A stretch of DNA of 64,000 nt from assembly GCA_023091665.1 (NCBI GenBank), contig JALJCQ010000011.1:1054001-1118000 (forward strand), read 5' to 3'. Both the position numbers and the translations under genes were made by a program. The notes below the pieces were generated by a model, which saw only the letters and a list, made by a program, of their open reading frames with translations, ran no database searches and was not told the DNA's origin. Below are positions 10,244 through 20,958 of this stretch, piece after piece. Within the stretch, counting starts at the first letter, position 1. Every line of letters begins with the position of its first letter. The stretch comes from Pythium myriotylum. Lineage: Eukaryota > Oomycota > Peronosporomycetes > Pythiales > Pythiaceae.

Positions 10244-12079
10244 ATGGCACTTCGACAAGGAGACAGCATGTTCTCGATTCTAGGGTTGGCCGCTGAGCGG
10301 ATCTTCGATTACTGGCGCCTGTATCAAGTTGAGCTACGTGGCCGTTACTCGTGTGGGCGTATACAAGCTCTCCGGAAGTACTGGCACAACTCGAATTTGC
10401 CGCGCATCTGGTTCTTCTTCTGTTTCACCCCCATTCCCTGCATCATATTGCTCGTTATAATGGATTCATACCATCTCGCCGACCCTAATGCTGGCTCCAT
10501 GGCGAACTATGTTTTTTGGATCCGAAACTACGTCTCGGTCGCCTTCATGACAATCGGAATACTAGACCAATTTCGCACTTGCCTGCCGCGCCTCCCACTT
10601 CCTGTCCGCCCTATGCTTGCTGTCACCATTCTCGCGACGACGGCTGGTCTCGCGTGGCAAATCGGGTGTTCTCATATCGTTGGTTTTCCTCTGCCATTCG
10701 GATTGCTCGTGGGTACAACAAGTTGGACACCAGCGCTGATCTTTGGCTGTTACACGCAATGGAGCAAGGCTCTGCGACGAGACCGTTCGCTCGTTGAAGA
10801 TATGGCTGAGTACGTGGTTGCTTTTCTCGCTCAAGTCTCCATGACCGTCATCTATCCCTTGTACATCTACGTCTTTACAAGTCTCAGTGGCCTGGCGCAG
10901 AACGCATTCGTTATCACGTTAGCGTTGATAAAGATCTTCCTACGGAACTGGATGAGCCGGTTCCTCAGGAACATGGATGACGTGAAACCCGAGGTGATCA
11001 TATTCAACATCGAAGTCTTCAATGCCTTGTACGTGTCGTGTTCACTACAGTCGTCAACTTCTAGCGTCACAACAGCAGTGGTGATGGTCATTGACGCCAT
11101 CCAAGCGTGTATCACTTTGACGGACCTGAATGCTCTGAACTCCAAACTCAGGCCGCTTTTGGCAAAGATCCCGCCCGACCTTGTTCCACTAGACAAATGC
11201 AATCTTCTGGATGTCAGCTCGGAGCTTCTCCATGATCCTCAGCTTCGCAACCACCCAAAGGTGGCGCTCAAGCACTTCCACTCACGCCGAAATAGCACTG
11301 TGGAGGGCAAATACTTGCCCGTGCCAATAGGTGAGAAGATCGCCATAACCGATGCCGTATCAAATACTCTGGATGTGTCACCATGGATACCTTCGAGTTC
11401 TGCTCAGCGACTAGAGACCAAGCCGCATTCCGTCAGCTTGGTACTCACAGTCCCAGGCACCTCGAACACTCGTGACAATGTCAGTGCAGTGGTGCCAATG
11501 ACGTCAAGTGTTCTCCCTTCACCACAGAACCCAGAGCCTTCTCCTCTCTCGAGCACCCTCACACTGGACGAGCGTATTCGGCTTGTCCGAGCTTCGATGA
11601 GCCTGCTTTTCCTGACGGAGTTTGTAGGCCTCGTCGAGTTTACCGAGATGATGATGCCAGTGATTTATGCCGCTTACCTCGTGGCAATGTCGCACCTCCC
11701 AAATCGGCAGTATTATCCTCGACTAGCAGCCGTTAGCGAGCACGAACTGTCTGCGATGATCAGGAATGTGCTCGCGTACGCAACGCTCGAGCTAATCTCT
11801 TTCGTTATGATCACGAACGTTATTTACCGAAAGTTTCGGTTTTCGCCAGTTCATCAAGTTGCCTTCGTACTAGAGAAGCAAATGTTCGGCATTCAGTCGA
11901 AGCTCGTGCTTTGGACATTCTACATTGTTCAATGCATGTTGTACCACTCAGGTGAGTACTTGCAGCACTCTACAGTGTACAATCGTAAACTCAAGTGATT
12001 TAGTGATCATGACTCATGATTCGTCGCAGGAGTGGATTTCTCGATGAAGTTTGACTGGCTGAAGAAGAAAAGTGGATAG
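10244..12079 (+). CDS. Multi-pass transmembrane protein, family unrecognised
   Basis: Exons 10244-11951 and 12030-12079 (intron 78 nt). About eight hydrophobic segments are visible: two near the start (WFFFCFTPIPCIILLVIMD; YVSVAFMTIGIL), several between 10580 and 10920, and three in the last third (LTEFVGLVEF..PVIYAAYLVA; ELISFVMITNVIY; LVLWTFYIVQCML). A 140-residue hydrophilic, Ser/Thr-rich loop (about 11220-11570) separates the two membrane halves. The second exon restores the ending HSGVDFSMKFDWLKKKSG. From memory this resembles the C-terminus of an oomycete-expanded membrane family of unknown function. The start is uncertain: ATG 10244 has a good context (AACATGG); 10046 is the alternative. 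Confidence 0.75.
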
Positions 12080-12113
12080 CGTCAGAATTTTCTTGACCAG
12101 TTGGCGTGGGTAC

Positions 12114-15100
12114 TCAAGATCCCATTTCGATTGATTGCTTTGGAGTAATTGGCAACGGCCTAGAACGGTAGCCCATACCCGCTGGAGATGATTGAGGTCG
12201 TGTTGGCCGAAGCAGTGGTCTATCGCTGCATTGAGCTGACAGCACGTTTGGTGTTGCTTCGAGTATCGAAGCTTCGGGTTCGTCAGTACTGGAGACGTCT
12301 CGTGCGGTACCTGCGCTCCGTATGATCCGTCCTACAAGTGATCGTGAGTGCACTTAGCCCAAGGCGATGACACCAATACTCACTTCGAGTGTCTAATGAA
12401 AGATCGGCTTTACGTGGCGATTTAGTCGGCGATGACAATGACAGCTGCATAGTAGATGTCGAATGTGTAAGACATAGAACCTCGCCATCGCTTGTCGAAA
12501 CAAACTTCATTGGGCGTTGCTATGTGCGCTAATTAGTTTGAACCTCTCCCACGAACCCAAAGCAAACGGTACACACCGGAAAACGATTATCGTTCTCGAA
12601 AATGGAACGGAGGCTGGATAGATCACCTGGAGAGTTGTCGCGATATCTTGGTGAGAGATCGCCTTCGGTAGCAGGGAGGATTTGATCGTAAATGCTATCA
12701 TTCATGCCGTGACGAGCCGGAAGGTTCATATCTGTGAGTGGGAAACTTTCCGTTGGAACATGTTGTGTTGCTGGAATCTCGTTCAGATTGATACGCGCCG
12801 ATGGGTACACTGGCCGACTAGGTGAGCCTGCGTTCCTATAATATGTTCTGAGCGTACTGTCGCTAGCCTGCACGAACCGACTCCTATCTGATCGCGATAA
12901 ACGCGGCTTCTCCTTACGCGTCATACTGGTTAATAGAGTGGAGACACCATGGATCAGCTTGAAAGGAACACATTAGTCACAACGTGACCTCACTTGGCTC
13001 CTGAAAGAGCGCACCTGTGCCTCCGATCGCCGTAATTGCTTCCGTAACTCGTTGCTTTGTCGAAGAGCTGAATCTAAGACCAGCTCTCTGTACTGAACGA
13101 ATTTCTTCATAGCTGTTCGGATAGTCTGAGGAAGCGTCGAGGTTTCTGACAAACCTGTGTGGGCTTTGCCAGTTACAGCACTTGTACGCCACTTCTCGTT
13201 CACCTGTGGACAAAGCATGTGTGAGGAACGACTGAGCGACCGCAGCAAAGTTGCCATGCATCTTTACGTAGTCCAAGCGCGTCTGCTCGCGAAATGCTTG
13301 GAGGTGGGACATAAGTACCCGCCAGTTCATGTGCGCGAGCATTTGCTTCACAGCAATGTTGTGATTGACTAGATCTCGAAGCTTCTCTATCACCTCTGGG
13401 TCTCTGCTAATGTCGTCTCCACTGCAAAGAGGCTGATGCTGCTCTGGGGTTAAGCAATCGAATGTCCCCCCGACCGGGTTCTGTAGTGACGGAATCTGGA
13501 AAACTACATCCAGCTGAGGTCGTCCAACATGATCCACGTCGTGAGAAGTGTCTACGTTTGCTGCTTCAGACTGAGTAACGCTCAGATTCTCGTTTGGGGC
13601 ACCACTTTGATCGTCAGCAAGGTTGTCACTAACTTTATCACTGAGCTCTTCGTCCTCTTCTTCAATGTCCATGTAGAAAACTGTTTTACAGTTTTCATCC
13701 ACGTAAGACGAGTAGTCAGCAAGTTCCGTGGCTGGCCCTGTGTCGCTTGGTCTCAATGTGAATGTTTCTTCATCAGGATCACGACGAAGGCCACCACAAC
13801 TTTCCTCGCCTACAGCAGTGGTAAAAGCTTGCGCTCGATTTGTTTGGCTTCGACGCTTATATGCTTCTTGTTCGGAGAGAATTTTGCGCACAATTTTCTT
13901 GCGATTGTGAGGACGAGTGCTATCTTCTAGCAGCCTCGACGTGTGAATAGCAGACCCATGAAGGACTAAGCGCTTTGAACTCTCGCTCAAAGTACCAGAT
14001 AGCCCAAGCGCAATTGGATTGCGAAAAAGACGAGCACGGTGATCGGTATTACTCTCATTCGTCATTTCGTCATCACGAGTTACGGTTGCTGAACGCGAAG
14101 CAAATGGTACTGTATCATCTTCCCTCTGGGCCGATGATGATAGCATGCGAGTTGGATCAGCAACAATTTTCCGTGTTCCTGATTCACATGGATAGAGCTG
14201 TCCTCCCACCAGCGCTTGCGCGATCGCCGACTTGACTTGATTTTGCTTCTGCGAGTCGAACGTTGAGTATAAATTATCCAGATCAACGAGAATTGCGGTG
14301 AGGCCGCGGCGTTCTGCCTCCGTCAAGTCTACGATACCATCAGTGGATGTTCTTCGCATTGATTGAGATTCAGCGGATCCCCCCGCCTTTCCAGATTCCC
14401 CGCTTCTTTCCAAAATCTCCTTGGAAATGGACAACAGTCGTGCTTCGTGTTTCTCGCATACTGCACATGCCCTGGCTGCGTTTGCTGCAATGGCCTGAGC
14501 CGTTCGTTCGTTGGCTTCCTCGATCATTTCTTGGGCTTTTGCAAGATCGGTGGCAAGCGCTTTGTTTGCATTTTGCAGCTTTTCGCAATCGAGCTTCCAG
14601 AAATCGATCTCTGCGTTCGTGCGTTTTTTCACCATCGCCAGCTCTTCAGAGATATGAGCCAGATGGGTTGTTAATGTGAGAAGTCTGTCAGTCTGGAGTG
14701 CCGAGGCTTTTTGTGACGAGCGACGGAAGTTGAGGAGCTCTTGGTGCGTTGTTGTTAAGGCTTTGAAGAGATCCCTCGGATGGGAACTTACGCTTACTGC
14801 TATGCTTCCTAACATAATGCTGTTCGTTCGCTTCCTGTTCTCACTTTCTATACCCAATTCCTCCTCCGTCTGCCTCAACCGTTGCTGCTGCTCCTCATAC
14901 TCTCTCTGCACCCGACCGATGGCTTCTGAATATCGTCTTGCAATTAGTTCGGTCCGCTTTACTTCGTCTTCCTCGAGCCCCTCATCTTCTGGACAAGAGG
15001 TCACAATCGAGCCACTATTACTATCGACACTCTGAGTTCCGCCATCAACCGATCCGCCGGCGTTGCTGTCGACTCGTGGGAGCACAAAGTGTTGTGTCGA

Positions 15101-17082
15101 CAAGGTGCGCGATTTTTTTCGATCCATGTTCTTCAAGACCAGGTTAACTGCGGCTTGTTTCTCTTCAATCACAGCGTTCCTGTTACTCATGGCTAGTGCT
15201 AGTGTTCCTTTCAGCGCGTGAATTTCACGCTGAAGTCGCTCCTGTTCTTGTTGTGAAGTTTGCTGGACAGTGACAAGACGGGTTTGGGCGTCTGCAAGCG
15301 TACCTCGAAGTCGAGCGAGACCAGCGTCTCGCTCTACAAGAAGGCTCTTGAGCTCTACAATCAAATGCTCATACTGTTTGACGCGATGGCCATGGCGCTT
15401 CGCATTGGCGAGCATTTTATTCGGATCTCCTCGCTCACTCAAAATGTTCACGACTTCGTCAACATTGATGTCCTCTTCTTCATCAAGATCTGTCTGTAAA
15501 CCGCTGTCCACGCAGTTAGCTCTCGCGAATTCAATCTTCTCTAGAGTCTCTTTGACGTGAGCATTTTCCATAACCGTGCGAAGGAGCTGCTGTTCCGCCT
15601 GATTTGTCCGACTGTTTGCTTCTTCAAGAGACGTCTTCAGCTCCAGGACCTGAGCCAACGTCTTTCTCAAATAACTGTCATCTTCCTGGTTGTCAGTTGG
15701 AACGGCGGAGCTGTCGAGATATCCGCATCCGTTGCATGTGCGACACATAATCACCCGTGAGCCCTCGAGGAAGGCGGAACCCCGTCGCCTTGCAGCAATG
15801 CGCTTCGCAGAGTCGGAGAGAGGTCCATCGCCGTCGCTACAAAAGTCTCCTGCATCGCTGGCACTTCGCGAAGCACCTCGAACGAGCAAGGCCTCGAGTC
15901 CTCTGGAAACGCGCGATTTCTCTCTGCTTGCACTGTCTTCGACAGCTTCCCACACCATTTCGTTGTTTAAGAGCTCAACGATTGAGTCGCCCACTTGTTC
16001 CCACGAGCACTTGGACCTGTACACGCAGTCAAGGATGCGCTGACGCTCGAAGAGCCCATGCTGAGCCGAGGCAAACCACAGCTCTCCATCGAGGTTTCGC
16101 GTGTCCTCGAGCTGTTGCTGAAGCTGCAAGACTTGTTCCTGCAGCTGCTGGCACTCAGCTCTGGCCACCACAAACCATCCATGAGAGCGAGACCCGACAC
16201 CATCCACAGGCGGCACCCCACTCACATGGCTTCCTTCGCTCGGTGCTCCCACTTCTCCTTTTCTCGACGCGTGCTCGCGCTAGCGACCTGGCTCTCCTTC
16301 GGCGCCGCGGCATCTGTCGCTTCTGTCCCCGGCTTCTTTTGGTGCGCGAAATTCCACGCCGCCTTGCCCACGGGCGACGCCGCCTGCTCGGCCTTTCCCT
16401 GGACCACGGTGGCGATCACGTCTTCAAGCGCACGCAGCGTACGCGGGTCGTTGCGTTGCTTGGTCACGAGGTCGCGCAGCATGAGCAGCTGCTTGTAGAA
16501 GTCTTTGCGCAGCGCGTTGGTCTCGGCCACGCGGCGGTCGAGGCTCGACTGGAGGTGGTCGCGCCACTTGTCGAACTCGCGCTGCTGGCTCTCGGCGCGG
16601 CGATTCGCATCGCGGAGCTCCTCCTGGAGGCACTCGCGCATGACGTTCACGAGCTGCGACTCGCGCGCCTGGATCGCGACGGCGAGGTGCTCGCGGAAAA
16701 AGACGTCGAGCTCGGCCTGCAGCCAGGGCGGCGGCGAGCCTGGTGTTCGAGCCGCAGCCTCCCCTTCCTCCTCGCCATCGTCACGGTCGTCGTTGGCGGT
16801 GCACCGAGATGGGGTCGACGCAGCTGCGACTCGGTCGAGCGAAGTGATTGAAGTTGCACTTGGCGCACTGGCTTCCAGCTCCGTGGCGATGGAGCCGCCT
16901 GGAAGCGGCGCGCGGCGTCGTGGCGACGACACGCTCGCGGCCGGCGCGTCGCTCGCCAGGCGCCTCGACCAGGCGACCACGAGGCTCCGGAGCTGCTCGA
17001 GCGCGCCGAAGAGCGCCGTGGCGCCGGCTCTCTCGCCCGCGAGCTCGGGCGCGCGCGTCACCAGGGTGCTTGGGGCCGCCAT
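12114..17082 (-). CDS. Large coiled-coil protein (about 1,562 residues), function unknown
   Basis: I join six exons on the complement: 16226-17082, 13204-16160, 13015-13154, 12577-12957, 12384-12519 and 12114-12331; introns are 65, 49, 57, 57 and 52 nt and all phases agree. Long heptad-rich stretches dominate, for example AECQQLQEQVLQLQQQLED, ELKSLLVERDAGLARLRG and REYEEQQQRLRQTEEELG. A small Cys cluster C425-x2-C428-x2-C431 could bind zinc. The third exon ends in a strong helix (LRQSNELRKQLRRSEAQ) that is in a different frame from the preceding exon, which supports the 49-nt intron. The C-terminal 240 residues are Ser/Pro-rich and disordered. Possible roles are cytoskeletal, centrosomal or Golgin-like scaffolds; nothing in the sequence decides among them. 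Confidence 0.75.
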
Positions 17083-17182
17083 CTCCGCTGTGGTGGGGGA
17101 TGGTGCATGGCCGATACGTACAGGCGTCGGGAGGATTAGGTGTGTACGTATGTACCGTACAGTTACTGTAGTGAGTGTCAGT

Positions 17183-17211
17183 GTAACCCCCACTTCGGGT
17201 GGGTCGGTTAC
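17183..17211. repeat. Hairpin-forming inverted repeat upstream of coiled-coil gene
   Basis: GTAACC (17183-17188) pairs with GGTTAC (17206-17211), and CCCAC (17189-17193) pairs with GTGGG (17199-17203) around a TTCGG loop. This gives an 11-bp stem with a two-base bulge, about 100 bp upstream of the ATG at 17082. The outer GTAACC/GGTTAC arms match the hairpin at 5314-5342. Confidence 0.6.
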
Positions 17212-17872
17212 GGTGTCCTCGGTCGTCCGCTCGATGGGAATCTGGCGCGTCGCAGGTTACGCGGCAGCCAGGCGGCGCGGTGTCGACACCCGCACTTGAT
17301 CAGATGCGAGGTTCCGAATCTCACATCAGCGCGCACCCATCTCATCCGCCGGCGGCGTCGCGGTGGCCACGAGCGCGCGAGAGATCCCTCTGCTGGACTG
17401 TTGGACTCTCGGATCCAGCGCACGGTGCAGTACGGTACGGTGCGCTGCTGCGTGCCGCGGATGCCTGGGCGCTGGACCGAAAGGCGCTCGCTCGCCGTCG
17501 GGGGAATCTGCCGGATGGGATTCAATCCAGTGCAGAGAATCTTCCGCCTGGCCCGGGCGGCTCGTGACTGACGCCATAGCTACGACGGCGAACGACTGGC
17601 CGAGGGCCGTCGGGCGCTCGTGAAAAGGCGCCGGCGAGATCTCCCGCGCACCCATCTCGTGCGCCGACGCACGCCAGCCCGAGCTTCAGGAAAGCCGCGC
17701 GAGAGGAGCGCCGTGTCAAACTGGGCCGGCGGCGTACTGTACGGAAGCGTACCCTGGTTACAGCTCGACCTGACCCGAGTCGTAACCGAAGCGCGCAACC
17801 TGACGAGGCCCTGCGGGACGTGTACCGGTACCGTCGCCAACGGCCGGCGGCCTCGTCAGCTTGCGCGCAGAG

Positions 17873-18060
17873 CCAATGGGCTCGCGTGCTACGGACGGCG
17901 CACTCGGTTAGGCGGCGCTGGCGCTTCCACGGCGCGTGCCTTTGGCTCGGATGTTGACAGGAAATGCGCCGAGGCTGCCATTGGCTCTCCACGAGAGCCA
18001 ATCGCCCCGCGGACCAATCGCCCCAATCACAGAATCCCTCGCCAAGACCGCCGTGATTGG
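17873..18060. promoter_or_regulatory. Cluster of six CCAAT boxes
   Basis: CCAAT or ATTGG occurs at 17873, 17980, 17998, 18014, 18023 and 18056. Four carry the extended form ATTGGCTC/GAGCCAAT or its near variant. CCAAT boxes are bound by NF-Y in eukaryotes. The cluster ends 236 bp before the ATG at 18296, so it most likely drives that gene. Binding is inference. Confidence 0.5.
17980..18002. repeat. Perfect 10-bp inverted repeat built from two CCAAT boxes
   Basis: ATTGGCTCTC (17980-17989) and GAGAGCCAAT (17993-18002) are exact inverted copies separated by CAC. It lies inside the CCAAT cluster and could place two CCAAT-binding complexes face to face or form a cruciform. Confidence 0.7.
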
Positions 18061-18295
18061 CTCGGAGCTGCAAGCGTTTATTTGCGATGAATCAGGGCTA
18101 GGGCCGGCAGACGAGCCATCCTCCACAAGAACTGAAAGAACTGACGGGGGCGCGCCAAAGGAAAGCGGACGAACGGCGACAGAGTGATGGTCACTCGCGC
18201 GAGCGACCAAGTGCAACACCTCGGTCGCTCCTCATTCTCCAACTCGCCTCCTCGCCGCCACTGTGCCGCCTCCTCCGTCCGCCCTCCGTCTCGTC

Positions 18296-18769
18296 ATGTC
18301 CTTCTCCAGTTGGATGACCGAGCTGCGCGCGCATGAGCAGCGCCACCACGAACGCCCCGCGAGCATCGCCTCGTCCTTCGCCGACACCGACTGCGACTCG
18401 GACTCGGACTGCGAGGCCGGCAGCTACGTCTTCTCGGGCAGCAAGTGCAAGCCCGCGGCGCGCAAGCTCGCGCTCCAGCGCACAGCGCCGATCTCGATCC
18501 CACAGGCAACCAACGGCCCGCACTCGCGGTCCTCTTTCCACTACATGGAGTCGCCTGTCCGCCACACAGAAGTTGACGAATACGAAAGCCGCGACTCGGC
18601 TGACGCCATGGACATCAACGAAGACGACCTCCTGCTCTTCGGCAACCTCGCATACTTCCGAACACAGCACGGAGCCAAGTCGGGCCTAGAGTTCCGCCAA
18701 CGTTGCTCGCAACAGCCCACCAGTACATCGTCGGTGGAAGACGAAGACATTTTTGACATGGAACTGTAA
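18296..18769 (+). CDS. Small acidic protein with C-terminal EDxIFDME tail (copy 1)
   Basis: Single exon of 157 residues, starting MSFSSWMTELRAHEQ. Residues 28-40 are Asp/Ser/Cys-rich (ADTDCDSDSDCE), followed by a basic patch (KCKPAARKLALQRT). A second acidic block (MDINEDDLLLFG) precedes the end VEDEDIFDMEL. The gene 1.2 kb downstream (19993-20388) shares the layout: short N-terminus, acidic run, Cys plus basic patch, and the same final motif. I do not recognise the family. An acidic tail with alternating bulky hydrophobics resembles transcription-activation or docking peptides; that is inference. A dense CCAAT-box region lies upstream. Confidence 0.7.
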   Translation: MSFSSWMTELRAHEQRHHERPASIASSFADTDCDSDSDCEAGSYVFSGSKCKPAARKLALQRTAPISIPQATNGPHSRSSFHYMESPVRHTEVDEYESRDSADAMDINEDDLLLFGNLAYFRTQHGAKSGLEFRQRCSQQPTSTSSVEDEDIFDMEL

Positions 18770-19992
18770 GTGTAGCACCACGATACCATAGAGATAGAGC
18801 GAATGTGTAGACAACGTATCCGCCATAATGAAAGGACCCTATTTATTCCGACTCGGATGCGCCACGCCTTCCATACAATCGATAGATACGTCCGCGTGCA
18901 GTGATGATTCGGGCAGGAAGATCGGATACCCACGGCCGTCAACCACAAAAAGCAGTGGTTGGGACAAGTGCAACCGCGACATGTTCGAACGGTGTCATCT
19001 ACTGCAGCATCCACACATGGATGAAGATCTTACAGGGCTGCGACATCCGTCGTCATCAGAACGTTCTCCTCGTCCCGAAGTGAGCATTGCTCCAAACACT
19101 GCATCAGCTTGCTGCGTTCCCTGGTGGGCGACACGACGAGGGGTACCGTACGGGAGGCAACTGATGAACCAGCTTGGCTGGGCAATTCCCGTTTCTCTTA
19201 CGGAGCTGTTGATTCCATAGTCATCCGCGACGGGAGCCGCGAGCTCCAATAGACGCACGCATCCACTGTACTGCGCACGTGTTGCTCGCACGCTCGAGGC
19301 AGAAGAGGATAGTGTTGCGTGGGTGACTAGACGGAGAAGTGCGGCCCCGCACGAATCGACTGGAGCTGCTCACGAGCTCTCCTCTGCGAGATCCAGTTGG
19401 AGGCGCCCACCTCGTCTACAAGTCTGCGCGGCGGTGGCGCCTCGCGTTGCCGGTGCTTGTCTCTGCTGCCGGTCGTCGGCCTGACCAGCTTGCAGCAGTC
19501 GCCGGGTCGGTCGGCTCGGGTGCAACTACTAATCCCTCGGGAGAGTAGCCGCAAAGATTCGCACCTTTGCACGGCCAACCTTCACTCTGGCGTCACAGAA
19601 GCTGCGCGGCTGGTTCCAGAAGGTTCACGACGAATCTGGCGAAAGCGCGCCAATAGAGCGCGGCGCTCTGTTGCGGCCCGCGACCAGAAGCGCGTCCCGC
19701 ACGCGTCTGTCTCGTGCTGCGCGCCCAATGAGCGCGCGCCGTTGGTTCAACCTGTGTTGTGCGCTCGTGGAGTTTCTACGCCAACTGGCGCAAGCCAGAG
19801 GGACCAGAATCTCTCGCGGCATGATGAGCCGGCCGGTCTTTGTCCACCGGTTTACGAACCCACCCTCCCATACAAACCGCGGCCCACCACCCAGCCGTCG
19901 CCGGATCGGATCGAGTTGGGAGCGGATTTTGGATTCGCTCCCACCCACTCCCGAATTGACAAGCCCCCGGCCAAGCCACTGGACCCTCCGCC
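18770..19992. other. Spacer between the two EDxIFDME paralogs, no gene seen
   Basis: A 1.2-kb stretch. Open frames here are short and compositionally random. CCAAT/ATTGG motifs recur (for example near 19648 and 19726) as in the promoter of the upstream paralog. Positions 19850-19960 are CCCACC-rich just before the downstream gene. No repeat or mobile element was recognised. Confidence 0.55.
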
Positions 19993-20388
19993 ATGGCGCT
20001 CTACAGCGACTGGAGCCTCGCGACCCCCAAGCCCCTCGCCAGCTACGGCCTCGCGGCCAGCTGGACCTCGGAGGACGACGACACCGAGAGCGAGACGGAG
20101 CAGACCTTCCGCAGCTTCGAGTGCCGGAGGAAGAAAGCCCTCGGCCCCAAGACGCGCCCGATGTACCCGGCCGCGCCCATGGCCATCCCGGCGCGCACGC
20201 ACGACTTCGGCTGGTGCGACCGCGACGACGCGCGCGCGCAGCGCGAAGCGACCTGCCCCTGCGGCAACGACTGCGACCACTTTTTCCACGACGACGCGCC
20301 GGCGGATCCCGCCGCGTCCTGGTCCCCGAACAGCTCGCCGCCGCCGTCAGAGCTCTCGGAAGATTTTATTTTCGACATGGAGATGTGA
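19993..20388 (+). CDS. Small acidic protein with C-terminal EDxIFDME tail (copy 2)
   Basis: Single exon of 131 residues, starting MALYSDWSLATPKP. An acidic run (SEDDDTESETEQ, 26-37) is followed by FRSFECRRKKALGPK, comparable to the Cys/basic patch of the upstream paralog, then a Cys/His/Asp-rich segment (CPCGNDCDHFFHDD, about 88-101) that could bind a metal. The C-terminus is SELSEDFIFDMEM. The context (CCATGG) supports the start. Same strand and orientation as the copy at 18296, so an old tandem duplication is likely. Function unknown. Confidence 0.7.
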   Translation: MALYSDWSLATPKPLASYGLAASWTSEDDDTESETEQTFRSFECRRKKALGPKTRPMYPAAPMAIPARTHDFGWCDRDDARAQREATCPCGNDCDHFFHDDAPADPAASWSPNSSPPPSELSEDFIFDMEM

Positions 20389-20958
20389 AGTCACGGCGCT
20401 CCGTGTTTGTTAGATCGTGTCGTAGGAAGCGCGCCACCCCGTGCAAGATTTTACCACCCACATACAGTATTTATCTATCGATCGCAATAGAGACAAACGC
20501 ATTTACACACGAACCATCATTGAGTGGACGTTGGCGGCGGAGAACCCATCATCGCTGCGTGTGCTCCACTGAGACACCGAGTCGGTTCCGATTTTCCCGA
20601 GGCGTTGGTCTCCTGATCACTCTCGACTGGGATGCGCTAGGGGTTCAGCGTATCTTTCGAGGGGGGAGGAACAGTTCTGTGACATGTTACAGCGCCCCCA
20701 TCATGATGGCTCCGTAATACTGGCCGTTCCTCGCTGCGACCTATCACTCGGCTGCTTGCGCTGCGCTTGATGGCTGCGGTGGTCTCCTGGTGGATCACTA
20801 GACTCATCCATCGAAGAGGCTTCCTACACCAAGCAGATTTGAAGATTTGAAGGGCCTTAAAGCCAGGTTGCCACCTACAAAATCGTCGCTAAAGAGAGGA
20901 TGTACTCCTTCCAGATGACACTATTGGATCTTGAAAGGACACGCGCATTGGATCGAGA
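20389..20958. other. Intergenic region, no gene seen
   Basis: 570 bp between the second EDxIFDME gene and the EF-hand gene. Only short, unsupported reading frames occur. It presumably contains the 3' UTR of one gene and the promoter of the next. Confidence 0.6.

Larger units (their letters stand above)
17083..18295. other. GC-rich divergent spacer, no convincing gene
   Basis: A 1.2-kb region between the coiled-coil gene and the first EDxIFDME gene. Several Arg-rich open frames cross it, as expected from high GC; none shows a domain or splice-supported extension. It holds a hairpin (17183-17211), a 13-mer GCGCACCCATCTC at both 17331 and 17646, a GTACCGGTAC palindrome near 17822, and a CCAAT-box cluster (17873-18060). 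Confidence 0.6.

Noticed and set aside
12977..16252. A separate 1,091-residue gene plus separate genes at 12529-12924 and 16222-17193
   Set aside because: Introns at 16161-16225, 13155-13203, 12958-13014, 12520-12576 and 12332-12383 join the pieces in phase into one coiled-coil protein.
17522..18073. 183-residue - strand frame in the GC-rich spacer
   Set aside because: No domain, Arg-rich random composition, and it overlaps the CCAAT cluster that looks like promoter DNA.
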